Assembly: GCA_902775025.1 (NCBI GenBank)
Contig: CACYKP010000003.1
Location: 1-51,841, forward strand
Length of the DNA: 51,841 bases
Source: an uncultured bacterium
GTDB lineage: Bacteria > Cyanobacteriota > Vampirovibrionia > Gastranaerophilales > Gastranaerophilaceae
Direction of reading: 5' to 3'
Shown here: piece by piece, positions 9,088 through 18,294 of the stretch
Layout: every line of letters begins with the position of its first letter
Position numbering within the stretch: the first letter of the stretch is position 1
Translations under genes and position numbers: made by a program
The notes under the pieces: model-generated
The model's database searches: none
Seen by the model: the letters and a program-made list of their open reading frames with translations, nothing else
What the model was told of the DNA's origin: nothing

Positions 9088-9118
9088 AAACCCTAATCTT
9101 TCAGACTAGGGTTTTTTA
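9088..9118 (+). terminator. intrinsic terminator in the gap before the flavoprotein gene
   Basis: AAACCCTA (9088-9095) pairs with TAGGGTTT (9107-9114) and is followed by TTTATTTT. No plus-strand gene precedes it in the 290-base gap 8896-9185, so it would end a transcript starting near the TATATATAT at about 8990. A short non-coding RNA of roughly 100 bases is therefore possible. Confidence 0.65.
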
Positions 9119-9185
9119 TTTTGTTTTACTTTACTAGAGTTGTTATTTGTAGTAAGATTAATGGGTAAAGGAAGATTTTAGAGAG

Positions 9186-10016
9186 ATGGGTTATAAAATA
9201 TTATCAAAAAAAGAGATTTGTCCTAATCAATTTGAGATTACAGTAGATGCACCTTACGTTGTAAGGAATGCAAAGGCAGGGCAATTTATTATATTTAGAG
9301 CTGAAGAAAACGGAGAAAGAGTACCGCTTACTATTGCAGATGTTAATAAAGAAACCGGAGCGTTAACTCTTGTATTTATGGCAGTCGGATATTCAACAAA
9401 AAAACTTGCGGAACTTAATGTGGGTGATGAACTTGTAGATATCGCAGGTCCTTTAGGTCAGCCGACTCATATAGAAAAGTACGGTACTGTTGTTTGTCTA
9501 GCAGGCGGTTATGGCGCTGCACCATGTTATTTAATTGCAAAAGCTTTTAAAGAAGCGGGCAACAAAGTTTATATGATAATGGGTGCTAGAAATAAAGAAT
9601 TAATTTTTTGGCAAGACAAAATGAAGGATGCTTGCACAGAACTTTTTATTACCACTGATGACGGAAGTTTAGGTGAAAAAGGATTTGTTACTCAGGTTCT
9701 TGAAAGAATAATGAATCAAGAGAAAGTCGATTATGCAATTGCGGTAGGTCCTATGCCTATGATGAGAGCGGTTGCTAATCTTACAAGAGATAAAGGAATC
9801 TATACGGAAGCAAGCATGAATCCGATAATGGTTGATGGAACGGGCATGTGCGGAGCTTGTAGATTGACTGTCGGCGGAAAAACAAAATTTGCGTGTGTTG
9901 ACGGACCTGATTTTAACGCTCACGAAATTGATTTTGATGAGGTTATAAACAGAACTAAAATATACAAAGATCAAGAACGCAAAAGAGATGAAAATTGTAA
10001 TTTATTAAAAATATAG
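9186..10016 (+). CDS. ferredoxin-NADP reductase family flavoprotein (NfnA / PyrK-like)
   Basis: A 276-residue FAD/NAD-binding subunit of the sulfide dehydrogenase/dihydroorotate dehydrogenase electron-transfer family. The FAD site is ERVPLTIADVN (about 40) and the nucleotide-binding loop is VCLAGGYGAAPCYLIAKAF (about 105). The C-terminal DGTGMCGACRLTV ... FACVDGP carries the Cys set of a [2Fe-2S] cluster, and MNPIMVDGTGMCGACR is characteristic of NfnA-type proteins. NfnA normally works with NfnB (GltD-like) in flavin-based bifurcation between NADH, NADPH and ferredoxin, but no nfnB follows here. PyrK is the alternative identity. The 64-aa Cys protein follows by 10 bases. Confidence 0.88.
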   Translation: MGYKILSKKEICPNQFEITVDAPYVVRNAKAGQFIIFRAEENGERVPLTIADVNKETGALTLVFMAVGYSTKKLAELNVGDELVDIAGPLGQPTHIEKYGTVVCLAGGYGAAPCYLIAKAFKEAGNKVYMIMGARNKELIFWQDKMKDACTELFITTDDGSLGEKGFVTQVLERIMNQEKVDYAIAVGPMPMMRAVANLTRDKGIYTEASMNPIMVDGTGMCGACRLTVGGKTKFACVDGPDFNAHEIDFDEVINRTKIYKDQERKRDENCNLLKI

Positions 10017-10026
10017 GAGAATACAG

Positions 10027-10221
10027 ATGGCGTCAGATGAAAAAGCAATACCTTTATGTCCGCTTATGAGCGTAGGTTCACAGGTTGAGATTGTATGTAT
10101 GCAGGAAAACTGCGCTTGGTACCTTAAGAACTATAAAATATGTTCTGTATATATGATGGCGCATAATTCAATGCTTGATGTACAAGCTAAACAAAAAGCA
10201 AGGCAGGCTCAACAACACTAG
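10027..10221 (+). CDS. small cysteine-containing protein, 64 aa
   Basis: A short soluble protein with four Cys arranged CPLMS...CMQENCAWY...C, which looks like a metal or iron-sulfur binding site. Similar small CPLM/CAWY-type proteins occur widely in anaerobes without assigned function. It begins ten bases after the flavoprotein stop with an AGGAG site (TATAGGAGAATACAG), so it is co-transcribed and may be a partner of that redox protein. The tail is Gln/Lys/Ala-rich. Confidence 0.75.
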   Translation: MASDEKAIPLCPLMSVGSQVEIVCMQENCAWYLKNYKICSVYMMAHNSMLDVQAKQKARQAQQH

Positions 10222-10273
10222 ACATCAATAGAGACAGAAATAATCGGTCTTAATTAATGTGTTAATATCATAG

Positions 10274-10300
10274 GTCGGGTTTTAACCCGACATTAGTTTT
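10274..10300 (+). terminator. hairpin terminator or attenuator upstream of purA
   Basis: GTCGGGTT-TT-AACCCGAC (10274-10291) is a perfect 8-bp inverted repeat followed by ATTAGTTTTTT. It lies 18 bases before the purA start, after the flavoprotein/Cys-protein pair. It could end the upstream operon or act as an attenuator for read-through into purA. Confidence 0.65.
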
Positions 10301-10317
10301 TTAACGGAGAATAAGTA

Positions 10318-11595
10318 ATGAAAAATACAGTTGTAATAGGCGCTCAGTGGGGAGATGAAGGTAAAGCTAAGATAACTGATTTGTTAGCTCAAAAAGCTGA
10401 TTTAATAATAAGATACCAAGGTGGTTGTAATGCCGGACATACCGTTGTTACAGGTGGTCAAACATATAAATTCCATCTTATTCCTTCAGGAATTTTGTAT
10501 GACAAAGCTGTTTGTTTTATTGGTGCCGGAACGGTTATTCATCCAGAATCTTTTGAAAAAGAATTTAATGAACTTAAAGCACAAGGCGTTAATTTTAAGA
10601 ATTTAAAGATATCACCGCTTGCTTCTATTACAATGCCATATCATATTGAGGTTGACGGTTGGAGTGAGGCTAACTCAGGGAAAGGTAAAATCGGTACAAC
10701 TAAACGTGGTATCGGGCCTACTTATACTGATAAAATGCAAAGAATAGGTTTGAAAGTTCAAGATTTGTATTCATATGAAGCTTTATCAGAAAAACTTGAT
10801 ATGATACTTCCGATAAAGAATAAGCAGTTGGAAAAAGTATATGGACTTGAACCATATACAAAGGATTGCATAATTTCTCTATGTGAGAAGTATGCAGAGT
10901 TATTCAGACCTTATGTAGCATTTGATTGGCAAGATATGCTGAACAGGTATAAAGATAAAACAGTTCTTTTTGAAGGCGCACAAGGGGTAATGCTTGATAT
11001 AGATTACGGTACTTATCCTTTTGTTACAAGTTCAAATCCTATAGGTGGCGGTGCTTCAACAGGAAGCGGATATGGACCAACTATGATACAAGAGGTTGTG
11101 GGTGTATCAAAGGCTTATGTAACCCGTGTTGGGGAAGGACCTTTTGTTACGGAATTAACAGATGAAACAGGAAAGAAAATTCAAGATATAGGGCACGAAT
11201 TTGGTGTAACAACAGGTCGTCCGAGAAGATGCGGTTGGTTTGATGCTGTTATAATGAAGTATGCGGTTCTTGTTGGCGGAATTACAAATGTTGCTCTTAC
11301 TAAGATTGATGTATTTGATACATTTGATGAGATTAAAATTTGTACCGCATACAAAGATTGCCGAAATGATAAGGTTTACACTTCATACCCTACAGATGTA
11401 TTTATACATAAATATTTAGAACCTATTTATGAAACAGTTGAAGGGTGGAAAACATCATTGAGTGATATCAGAAGGTATGAAGATTTACCTGAGAATGCAA
11501 AGAAATACATAGCAAAAGTAGAAGATTTAATCGGTGCACCAATAGGAATTATAAGTGTAGGACCTGATAGAGAACAGACTATATTTATTAAATAA
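10318..11595 (+). CDS. purA: adenylosuccinate synthase
   Basis: PurA makes adenylosuccinate from IMP, aspartate and GTP, the first committed step to AMP. The 425-residue length is typical. VVIGAQWGDEGKAKITDLLA at residues 4-23 holds the catalytic Asp and the GTP-binding loop; GAGTVIHPE, KRGIGPTYTDK, FEGAQGVMLDIDYGTYPFVT and TTGRPRRCGWFDAV are all canonical. ACGGAG lies nine bases before the ATG. A possible attenuator hairpin separates it from the preceding operon. Confidence 0.98.
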   Translation: MKNTVVIGAQWGDEGKAKITDLLAQKADLIIRYQGGCNAGHTVVTGGQTYKFHLIPSGILYDKAVCFIGAGTVIHPESFEKEFNELKAQGVNFKNLKISPLASITMPYHIEVDGWSEANSGKGKIGTTKRGIGPTYTDKMQRIGLKVQDLYSYEALSEKLDMILPIKNKQLEKVYGLEPYTKDCIISLCEKYAELFRPYVAFDWQDMLNRYKDKTVLFEGAQGVMLDIDYGTYPFVTSSNPIGGGASTGSGYGPTMIQEVVGVSKAYVTRVGEGPFVTELTDETGKKIQDIGHEFGVTTGRPRRCGWFDAVIMKYAVLVGGITNVALTKIDVFDTFDEIKICTAYKDCRNDKVYTSYPTDVFIHKYLEPIYETVEGWKTSLSDIRRYEDLPENAKKYIAKVEDLIGAPIGIISVGPDREQTIFIK

Positions 11596-11694
11596 TAAAA
11601 ATGCTCGTTTTAATTCAGGTGTATTTTTCCCCGTTTTAAATATTTGGTGCGTATAAATGCATCTTAATCTTTTTATTTTATGTATTTTGAGATT

Positions 11695-13035
11695 TTATTT
11701 ACCCCTGTCGGCTTTGCCAACGATAACTTTTCCTAAGTATCTAAAGAACATACCAATTTCCCACAATAGATTTTGGTGTTTAATATAGTATAAATCGTAT
11801 CCGACTCTTTGCTCGGGAGTAGGTTCATTTACGTTTAATTGCTGCCAGCCGCACCATCCGGGGCGAACCCAATTCCTGCATTCCCAAAATGGGATGCTTT
11901 CTTTATTTTCGTAATAAACTTCTTCTCTAACAGGTCGTGGACCGACAATGCTCATATCTCCTCTTAATACGTTTATCATTTGAGGAATTTCATCAATATG
12001 AAATTTTCTTAAAATTTTGCAAAACGGAATTATACGATTGTCATCGGATTTAATTTCATTCAAATCGTCATCAAAATTATCATCTACTTTATCTTGGTAC
12101 ATAATTCTGAATTTAATCATTTTGAACGGTTTCCCGAATTTACCCATTCTTGTTTGAGTAAAAAATATAGGTCCTAAATCGGAGAGTTTAATTCCGATTG
12201 CTGCAATTATTGATAGAGGTAAAGTTAAGATTAAAATAGCAACAGACGATATAACATCACAAACCCGTTTTAAGAATGCATATAAAAGTGCTTTTCTTCT
12301 TACACAATCATAGAAAAGCCAATTAACTGACATTTTTGATACAAGATATTTGTGAGTAATTTTTTCATAAAATCTGTACATTCTCCAAACTTTTACCCCC
12401 AAAGGAATTCCTTTAACAAGGTCTGTTAAAATATCAGAATCCATACGGGATTTTACTGCAACGATAACCAGCTTAACGTTATTGTCTTTTATAACTGCTT
12501 CAGAATCACAAGTAAGCCCCAGTATATTTATAGAAGCATCTTCATCTTCAATAGAGTTCATATTATCATCTAAAAATCCGACTACATTAAGTTTTAATTC
12601 CGGTCTTTGTTTAATCTCTTCTGCAATAAGTTTTCCGTCTTGCCCTGCGCCTACAATTAAGACATTTTTGGTACGTCTTAGTTTATTTGCTATAGTGCAA
12701 GTTATTCTTGTTACGGACATTAATATATAAATTAATATTGAGTTAAATACAATAAGGATTATAGCCATTGGCTCAGAACCGAATAAAAATGCAATAGTAG
12801 TCATAATTGCAAGTGATATTGCCATTCCTTCAAATAATGTGTAATAACTTTTTGCGCCTCTTAAAGAGGAATAAATTTTTTTAGAGGCTAAAACGCAAAG
12901 TGTAATTATTATTGCACCTAAAACGATTAATGACAAAATTTTTCGGCTTGGCAAAAAAGCAGAAAACATTGTGTAGTAGACGAGTCCTGTTATTAAAGAG
13001 TCAATAAAACCATAAATATAATTCATACAATTCAA
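11695..13035 (-). CDS. polyprenyl-phosphate sugar-1-phosphate transferase (WcaJ/WbaP-like)
   Basis: A 446-residue membrane enzyme that starts surface-polysaccharide synthesis by moving a sugar-1-phosphate from a nucleotide sugar to a polyprenyl phosphate. Four N-terminal membrane helices (about 10-115) are followed by a Rossmann-like domain (VLIVGAGQDGKLIAEEI, about 123) and another membrane or re-entrant helix (about 258-280). The bacterial sugar transferase core has KMIKFRIM, FHIDEIPQMINVLRGDMS and IVGPRPVREE. The WGQQ/WSGRQ-type region is represented by WCGWQQLN. No other polysaccharide genes are nearby in the window. Confidence 0.92.
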   Translation of the reverse strand: MNCMNYIYGFIDSLITGLVYYTMFSAFLPSRKILSLIVLGAIIITLCVLASKKIYSSLRGAKSYYTLFEGMAISLAIMTTIAFLFGSEPMAIILIVFNSILIYILMSVTRITCTIANKLRRTKNVLIVGAGQDGKLIAEEIKQRPELKLNVVGFLDDNMNSIEDEDASINILGLTCDSEAVIKDNNVKLVIVAVKSRMDSDILTDLVKGIPLGVKVWRMYRFYEKITHKYLVSKMSVNWLFYDCVRRKALLYAFLKRVCDVISSVAILILTLPLSIIAAIGIKLSDLGPIFFTQTRMGKFGKPFKMIKFRIMYQDKVDDNFDDDLNEIKSDDNRIIPFCKILRKFHIDEIPQMINVLRGDMSIVGPRPVREEVYYENKESIPFWECRNWVRPGWCGWQQLNVNEPTPEQRVGYDLYYIKHQNLLWEIGMFFRYLGKVIVGKADRGK

Positions 13036-13116
13036 GCTCCTGATAAAACACCTGTAACCTTTGTAATTATATCATATTTAAAAATGTTTTGCACAAATAA
13101 TCTTTTTTTAATTTTA

Positions 13117-13125
13117 TGGTATAAT
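13117..13125 (+). promoter_or_regulatory. extended -10 promoter element
   Basis: TGGTATAAT ends 37 bases before ATG 13163 of the small exported protein gene. The TG extension could compensate for the lack of a recognisable -35 box in the T-rich upstream sequence. Confidence 0.5.
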
Positions 13126-13162
13126 AGTTTGGGATGAGTGTTTATATTATATGGAGGGAATT

Positions 13163-13450
13163 ATGAAAAAGCTTTTAACATTATTATTTTTATTATCATT
13201 TTTAGCAATGACATCACCTGTATACGCAGGAGGAACTCATGGTACAAACGGAACAGTTTCTGCAAAATCAATAGGTGCCGGCCTTTTGTCTCTTATTATT
13301 TGGCCGGGAATAGGTCAAGCAATAAATGACCAAAGCTTCGAAAAAAATGCAACGCATGCCGTATTAGGCATAACCGGTATTTTTAGAATTTGGTCTTGTT
13401 ATGATGCCGTTGTTGACAGAGAAGGCGGTGTTTGGCATAACAGAATATAG
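13163..13450 (+). CDS. small exported protein, 95 aa
   Basis: MKKLLTLLFLLSFLAMTSPVYA is a clear signal peptide with an A-x-A-like cut before GGTHG. The mature part has two hydrophobic stretches (GAGLLSLIIWPGIGQA and HAVLGITGIFRIWS) and ends with DREGGVWHNRI. I use ATG 13163 rather than 13151, because the upstream ATG lies inside the GGAGGG ribosome site of 13163. It has its own extended -10 and a strong shared terminator, so it is a single-gene transcript. Function is unknown; the glycine-rich hydrophobic segments suggest membrane association. Confidence 0.72.
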   Translation: MKKLLTLLFLLSFLAMTSPVYAGGTHGTNGTVSAKSIGAGLLSLIIWPGIGQAINDQSFEKNATHAVLGITGIFRIWSCYDAVVDREGGVWHNRI

Positions 13451-13463
13451 TATAGAATTTAGA

Positions 13464-13512
13464 AAACGACAAAAAAAAAGAACCGCAAACGCGGTTCTTT
13501 TTTTTGTCGTTT
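13464..13512. terminator. bidirectional intrinsic terminator
   Basis: AAACGAC, a poly-A run and GAACCGC, loop AAAC, then GCGGTTC, a poly-T run and GTCGTTT form a very long near-perfect stem. A-tracts on the left and T-tracts on the right mean it can terminate both the small exported gene (+) and the convergent permease gene (-). Confidence 0.92.
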
Positions 13513-13520
13513 ATATTAAA

Positions 13521-14489
13521 CTATTCGTCCATACTCTTTAAGTATAATTCTTCAATTAAAACGCAAGCGTCTGCTGCTATAGCGGGAGCAAAAATTGCAC
13601 CGACGGCACCAAAATATTTTGCACAAACAAATAAGAATATATAAATAACTATTGGGTGAAGATCCATAAACTTACCAAATACATAAGGTTTAACAAAATT
13701 GTTTTCTGCAAATTGTGCAAATAAAAAGATTGCTGTAACTAATATAACGATAGTCCAACCTAATTTATATGTAACAGCTATGCAGACAACTAAGGCAATT
13801 GCAGGACCAACAATCGGAACAATATCTAAAACTGCTGAGACACATCCTAATATAACTGCAGAATCTACACCCAATAATAATAGACCTACAAGAACGATTA
13901 TACCAACGCTTGCTGATGCAATGAATTGACCTGATACAAAACTGCTAAGTTTTTGTTCTGATATCAAAAAGATTTCTCTCATTCTTTCTCTTGAATTTTT
14001 AGGGAAAAATCTCATAATAGCATTCAAAATTTTATCTCTGTCAACTATTAAGAAATACGTAAAGATTAATGCTACGAACAAATATAACCCGCCTTTAGAA
14101 ATACTTGTAATTGATTCAATCAAACCGCCGGATTTTGCGAACTCTTGAACAACAGGTGAATTCATAATAAAATCTTCAACTTTATCAACATATTGAGGGT
14201 ATTGAGCAGCCAGATGTGCAAGTTCACTACCTCCAATAATTATAATTGGTAAGAACATAAGTAAAAGACCGCCGATAAATCCGCCAAATACTATTGCTGC
14301 GGCAACATTTCGGTTACATTTTTTTTCTAATTTGTCTACCAGAGGGTTTAATGCACAAGCTATAACATAGGTAACAAAGAACATCAAAGCAATATCTGTT
14401 ATTGTAAACAAACAAATCCCGTAAATGATTACACCCAGCAAAAATATAATATTCTGCGAGTTTCCGATTTTTTGAAACATGTTTTCCAT
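13521..14489 (-). CDS. AI-2E transporter family permease
   Basis: A 322-residue polytopic inner-membrane protein with about seven to eight helices. The hallmarks are LDIVPIVGPAIALVV (about 220) and the C-terminal HPIVIYIFLFVCAKYFGAVGA. The family (PerM/YdgG/TqsA) includes exporters of autoinducer-2 and sodium/proton antiporters, so the substrate cannot be assigned from the sequence. The long segment between helices around residues 75-115 is the usual variable region. It shares a bidirectional terminator with the small exported gene. Confidence 0.88.
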   Translation of the reverse strand: MENMFQKIGNSQNIIFLLGVIIYGICLFTITDIALMFFVTYVIACALNPLVDKLEKKCNRNVAAAIVFGGFIGGLLLMFLPIIIIGGSELAHLAAQYPQYVDKVEDFIMNSPVVQEFAKSGGLIESITSISKGGLYLFVALIFTYFLIVDRDKILNAIMRFFPKNSRERMREIFLISEQKLSSFVSGQFIASASVGIIVLVGLLLLGVDSAVILGCVSAVLDIVPIVGPAIALVVCIAVTYKLGWTIVILVTAIFLFAQFAENNFVKPYVFGKFMDLHPIVIYIFLFVCAKYFGAVGAIFAPAIAADACVLIEELYLKSMDE

Positions 14490-14602
14490 ATAAATCTCCT
14501 ATCATAATTTCCATATTGTATAATAGCATAAAATAATTTTATGTAAATTTATGTATCTTTTGTGTGTTTTTATTCTTTTAAATAGTATACAATATAACTT
14601 AT

Positions 14603-17191
14603 ATGAAAAAGGTTCTTAGTGTAACATTAATATCTATATCATTATTTTTGATTTTATTGTATTTGGGAATTGTTATTTTGTTGCCTTGTGTAGTTAACAG
14701 TCCAGCAGTAACAAATAAAATAGAGTCTTTAATTTTCGATAAAACAGGAGCGGAAACAAAGATTGCGGGATTAAATTTAAAAATATCACCAAAACTGGTT
14801 GCTGTTTTAAATATTGATAGTATAAATGCAACAAATAAGGATGTTTCTGTTGTTGATATAAAAAATGTTTCAATAAACTCTAAGTTGTTACAAAAGAAAT
14901 TGACATTAGTAAGTGCAAACAGTATATATATAAACGGCAAGATTTTAAAACAATTTAAAAAAGAAAAAAAGAAGAAAAAAGGTAAATTAGAATTAAGAAA
15001 ACTTCCTGAAATTCATATACGGAATTTAACTTATGAATCAGATAAAGTAATGCTTTGGGGAGAAAATGTCAATGCGGAAAATGATTTGATACGCTTAAAC
15101 GTAAGAATAAAAACCCCATACTTGAAAGAGACAATAAAAATAGGATATTCAGGCTCATTGCAAAAGTTAGAAAAGGAACTTAAGGCAAACAAATTTGAAA
15201 TAACTCTTGGAAATTCTCATTTGTATTTAGATGGAACACTGGTTAATGAAGATAAAATACCAAATATTTCTATAAAGGGTGAAAAACTTCCTGTATCGGA
15301 GATTATGCCAATATTATTGCATTTTCAGAAATCCTTGGACCCTTCTAAAAAGTTTATTGAAAATTTTAAAAACTTTAATGGAACAGTTAATGTAAATTTA
15401 AAATTAAATAAAGAAGGTATTATCGGAACATGTACGGCGAAGGATTTAAGTGCAAATGCTGTATGGTTTGATATTCCTCTATTTTTTAAAGAAGCTGTTT
15501 TTAATTTTAGAGGACAAAAGGTTGACTCAATTGCAGAGGGTGTATTAGGAAGAGAAAAGGTAATACACACTCTTAATATCACTGATTTACTAACTCCTAA
15601 GAAAAAAGAAGTTATCGGAACAATGAAAACAACTCTTACCCAAAAATTTGATTATGTTCCGAATCTAACTATTTTAAATTCTGTTAATATTAATTTAGTT
15701 TATAAAATAAAACTTAGAAAACCGGATGTATATTACCATATTGATATTCCTGCAAAAAGCGACTTAGTTTATAATTCTTTTTATCTTGGACTAAGAGAAT
15801 ATAATAGAAAAATATATGCTAATACTTTTAAAGATGATAATGATTTGTATTTAAAGAATTATAAATATTATTACTTGAATTCTAATAAAGAAAATATTAT
15901 CTTATCCGGAGACGGTTTATTTATAAAAAATATAGACAAAAAAGAACCTGATAAATTTATTCCTCAATACATAACCTGTTATACAAACGGATATGCTCCA
16001 ATCTCCGTAACAGGTTCTTTCGGAGAAAAAGTAAGGGGTGGCGAATTTAAAGGAGATTTAAAATACGATTTTAAAACTAATCAGGTTTTAGGAACTTTTG
16101 ATATTGTTAAAGCCAGACATAAAGCCTTCCAGATTAACCAAGCACATGTTATTTCAAAAAATGGCATGTTAAATGTAACGTCAAACGGATTGTTTAATGG
16201 TGAAAAATATTCAGCTGAGTTGAAGATGAAAAACAATATTGAAGGTGAGAATTTAGTTTATAATATGAAACTGTTTTTAGACAAACTTGTTTTTGAAACA
16301 ACGCCTGATACAAACAAAAAGAGTAAAAAAATAGATTCAAAAGAATTATCAAAAAAAGTCAAGGATATAGCAATTACAATTAATAATTGGGAAATTGTGA
16401 TTAATGAGATAAAAAGAGATAAGTTTGTACTTCAGGATGTGAAGCTTATAGGAAGTATGAAAAATAATATATTTGATTTTAATATGAAAGATTTAGCTTT
16501 TGCTGACGGTATAATACATGCAAAAGGAATTTACGATTTTACTAAAAATATATCCAAAATGACATTTGAAGCTAAAAATATTAATTCAAATAAAGTTGCT
16601 GAGATGACACTCAATCTCCAAGACCAAATTGAGGGAATAGCTAACGCAAAAGTTGAACTAAACGCAAAAGATATGTTCAGGTTTTTAGATGCTCATTGTA
16701 TGTTTGAAGTAAAAGAAGGCTTTTTACCAAAACTTGGCGATACAGAGTTTATGATTAAAGATACAAAATATAAAATATCTCAAATAACAAATTTTGATTT
16801 AACTCAAAAAGATATGATGAAAGATGACATAAAAGGTGCGTTTGATGTTCATAATACAGAAATAAAAAATATTGAAATGACAACGTGGCATGAATTGTCG
16901 GCAATGTATTTGGAAGGCAATTATGAAATGGAAAAACAAATTGCTGATTTACAGTTATTCTGGAATTACAGCAAAGAAGCTCCCAAAGGGATAAGAATAT
17001 TCGGTGTTCCTTTAAGTTTAATTCTAAAAGTAGTATTCCGACCTGAGCACTCAAGTGGACTGTACCAGCAAAAAATGGCAAAAATTCCCAGAATTAAAGC
17101 AGATAAAAAGAATTCAATTTATTACAGGGTTAAATTAAACGGTGATATAAATAATAACAAAATTAACTTGGTAATGAAAGAAATAAGATAA
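14603..17191 (+). CDS. AsmA/TamB-like envelope protein, 862 aa
   Basis: A large protein anchored by one N-terminal helix (VLSVTLISISLFLILLYLGIVILLPCVV). A long beta-rich periplasmic part follows, starting with a segment typical of AsmA-family N-termini (KTGAETKIAGLNLKISP ... LNIDSINATNKDVSVVDIKN). Such bridge-like proteins are linked to lipid transport between the inner and outer membranes, so its presence argues for a diderm cell. Lys-rich clusters occur at about 115-130. The C-terminal domain resembles AsmA_2-type tails but I cannot name it firmly. Monocistronic in this window. Confidence 0.75.
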   Translation: MKKVLSVTLISISLFLILLYLGIVILLPCVVNSPAVTNKIESLIFDKTGAETKIAGLNLKISPKLVAVLNIDSINATNKDVSVVDIKNVSINSKLLQKKLTLVSANSIYINGKILKQFKKEKKKKKGKLELRKLPEIHIRNLTYESDKVMLWGENVNAENDLIRLNVRIKTPYLKETIKIGYSGSLQKLEKELKANKFEITLGNSHLYLDGTLVNEDKIPNISIKGEKLPVSEIMPILLHFQKSLDPSKKFIENFKNFNGTVNVNLKLNKEGIIGTCTAKDLSANAVWFDIPLFFKEAVFNFRGQKVDSIAEGVLGREKVIHTLNITDLLTPKKKEVIGTMKTTLTQKFDYVPNLTILNSVNINLVYKIKLRKPDVYYHIDIPAKSDLVYNSFYLGLREYNRKIYANTFKDDNDLYLKNYKYYYLNSNKENIILSGDGLFIKNIDKKEPDKFIPQYITCYTNGYAPISVTGSFGEKVRGGEFKGDLKYDFKTNQVLGTFDIVKARHKAFQINQAHVISKNGMLNVTSNGLFNGEKYSAELKMKNNIEGENLVYNMKLFLDKLVFETTPDTNKKSKKIDSKELSKKVKDIAITINNWEIVINEIKRDKFVLQDVKLIGSMKNNIFDFNMKDLAFADGIIHAKGIYDFTKNISKMTFEAKNINSNKVAEMTLNLQDQIEGIANAKVELNAKDMFRFLDAHCMFEVKEGFLPKLGDTEFMIKDTKYKISQITNFDLTQKDMMKDDIKGAFDVHNTEIKNIEMTTWHELSAMYLEGNYEMEKQIADLQLFWNYSKEAPKGIRIFGVPLSLILKVVFRPEHSSGLYQQKMAKIPRIKADKKNSIYYRVKLNGDINNNKINLVMKEIR

Positions 17192-17728
17192 TATGATTTC
17201 TTCATATTGAGAGTATTTTAGGAGTTTTTACGGAGCAATTTGAGAATTTCCCTGAACATATGCCGGCTATATATGATTTGTGTACATTCGCATGCAGGTT
17301 GATTATAATTATCAGTATTAATGATTATTTTCATGGGGCGGGGTGGGAGAAAAAAGAACCAGATAATTTGGATTATGATTAATTGAAATTTGCAACCTTC
17401 AAAAATATTTTTTACATTAACACATTAACTCTATTTTAATTACATTTCAAGTCGCTGAACATCTTCTTAATATCTTTTAATAATAATTATGCAAAAAGCA
17501 GTTTGCCAAACGCTCTCTACATTATAGGCTGATTTTTGGAAAATTTGTGAGTTGAAAACTATTGATTTTTCGTTCAAAATCTGCATAATTATTACGAAGA
17601 AATGTAAATAATTACCATTTTACTATGCTTAATGTCCAAAGATTCACAAAAACATTAAAAAAGTTAAAAAATGAGAATGAACTCATAATCCAATTAATAC
17701 GATAATTATTGAATAATAAAGGGTAATT
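17192..17728. other. gene-poor gap with a short orphan open frame
   Basis: This 537-base gap follows the AsmA-like gene. One plus-strand frame is open from 17196 to the TAA at 17380-17382 and reads, for example, EQFENFPEHMPAIYDL with a charged end (GWEKKEPDNLDYD). It has no start codon with a ribosome site and matches nothing I know, so it may be the tail of a lost gene. The rest is AT-rich, with the inverted repeat listed separately. Confidence 0.35.
17481..17594. repeat. 13-bp perfect inverted repeat enclosing 88 bases
   Basis: TAATAATTATGCA (17481-17493) and TGCATAATTATTA (17582-17594) are exact reverse complements. The enclosed 88 bases are non-coding. It could be a small MITE-like element or a site at the island edge; no flanking target duplication is obvious. 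Confidence 0.45.
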
Positions 17729-18131
17729 CTATTCCAATATAACTGGGCAGAATGATGTTCTTGTTTTTACTACTCGCCAGCTTGACGGACAAGTTACTGT
17801 TTTATCTGTAGGTAAATTTTGATAATGTAATATATATTTTTTTGTATTTTCTCTTTTAGGTTCTATAAGATATTCCAACCCATTTTGTACATCTAAATTA
17901 CTTAAACTATATGCATAATTAATAACATATCCGTATTTTACATGGTTTTTGTATGGAATACCATAATGTTGAATTAAATTGCTTTGTGTTGGATTTTGAA
18001 TAATTTGATTTTGATATTCAAATCCTCCGACAGAATTTAATATAATATTCAATAGACAATGCTGATGATGAATTTTATAAGCAATCAGATTTAATTTTAA
18101 ACTTCTGTAAGGATGCAAGTAACATTTTCAT
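17729..18131 (-). pseudogene. hypothetical gene remnant, probably frameshifted
   Basis: A 129-residue open frame (17729-18118) begins only at a TTG with no ribosome site. Just upstream, ATG 18131 has a good GAAGGAG site and starts MKMLL in another frame; removing one base near 18117 would join MKMLL to HPYRSLKLNLIAYK. The product is unrecognised, with two C-terminal Cys (TCPSSWRVV and SFCPVILE). It sits in degenerate DNA between the AsmA-like gene and the first transposon, so a decayed gene is the best reading. Confidence 0.4.
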
Positions 18132-18173
18132 GAAATCTTCTCCTTCAGAAAAGAGAACCATTTGTGAAATTAT

Positions 18174-18289
18174 AGGTTCGAACTTTATAGCGAATGCCCA
18201 GAAAATAGATATAACACTGTATCCTATCTTCTATGACATAATTGAAATGAATCGTTTAGGTCATTCAAAAAATACAAGGTTCGAACTTT
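18174..18289. repeat. 13-bp direct repeat AGGTTCGAACTTT
   Basis: AGGTTCGAACTTT occurs exactly at 18174-18186 and 18277-18289, ending six bases before the conserved transposon-end sequence begins. The core GGTTCGAA recalls the T-arm of tRNA genes, but no tRNA can be folded here. It could be a remnant of a target site. Confidence 0.45.
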
Positions 18290-18294
18290 CTGAA

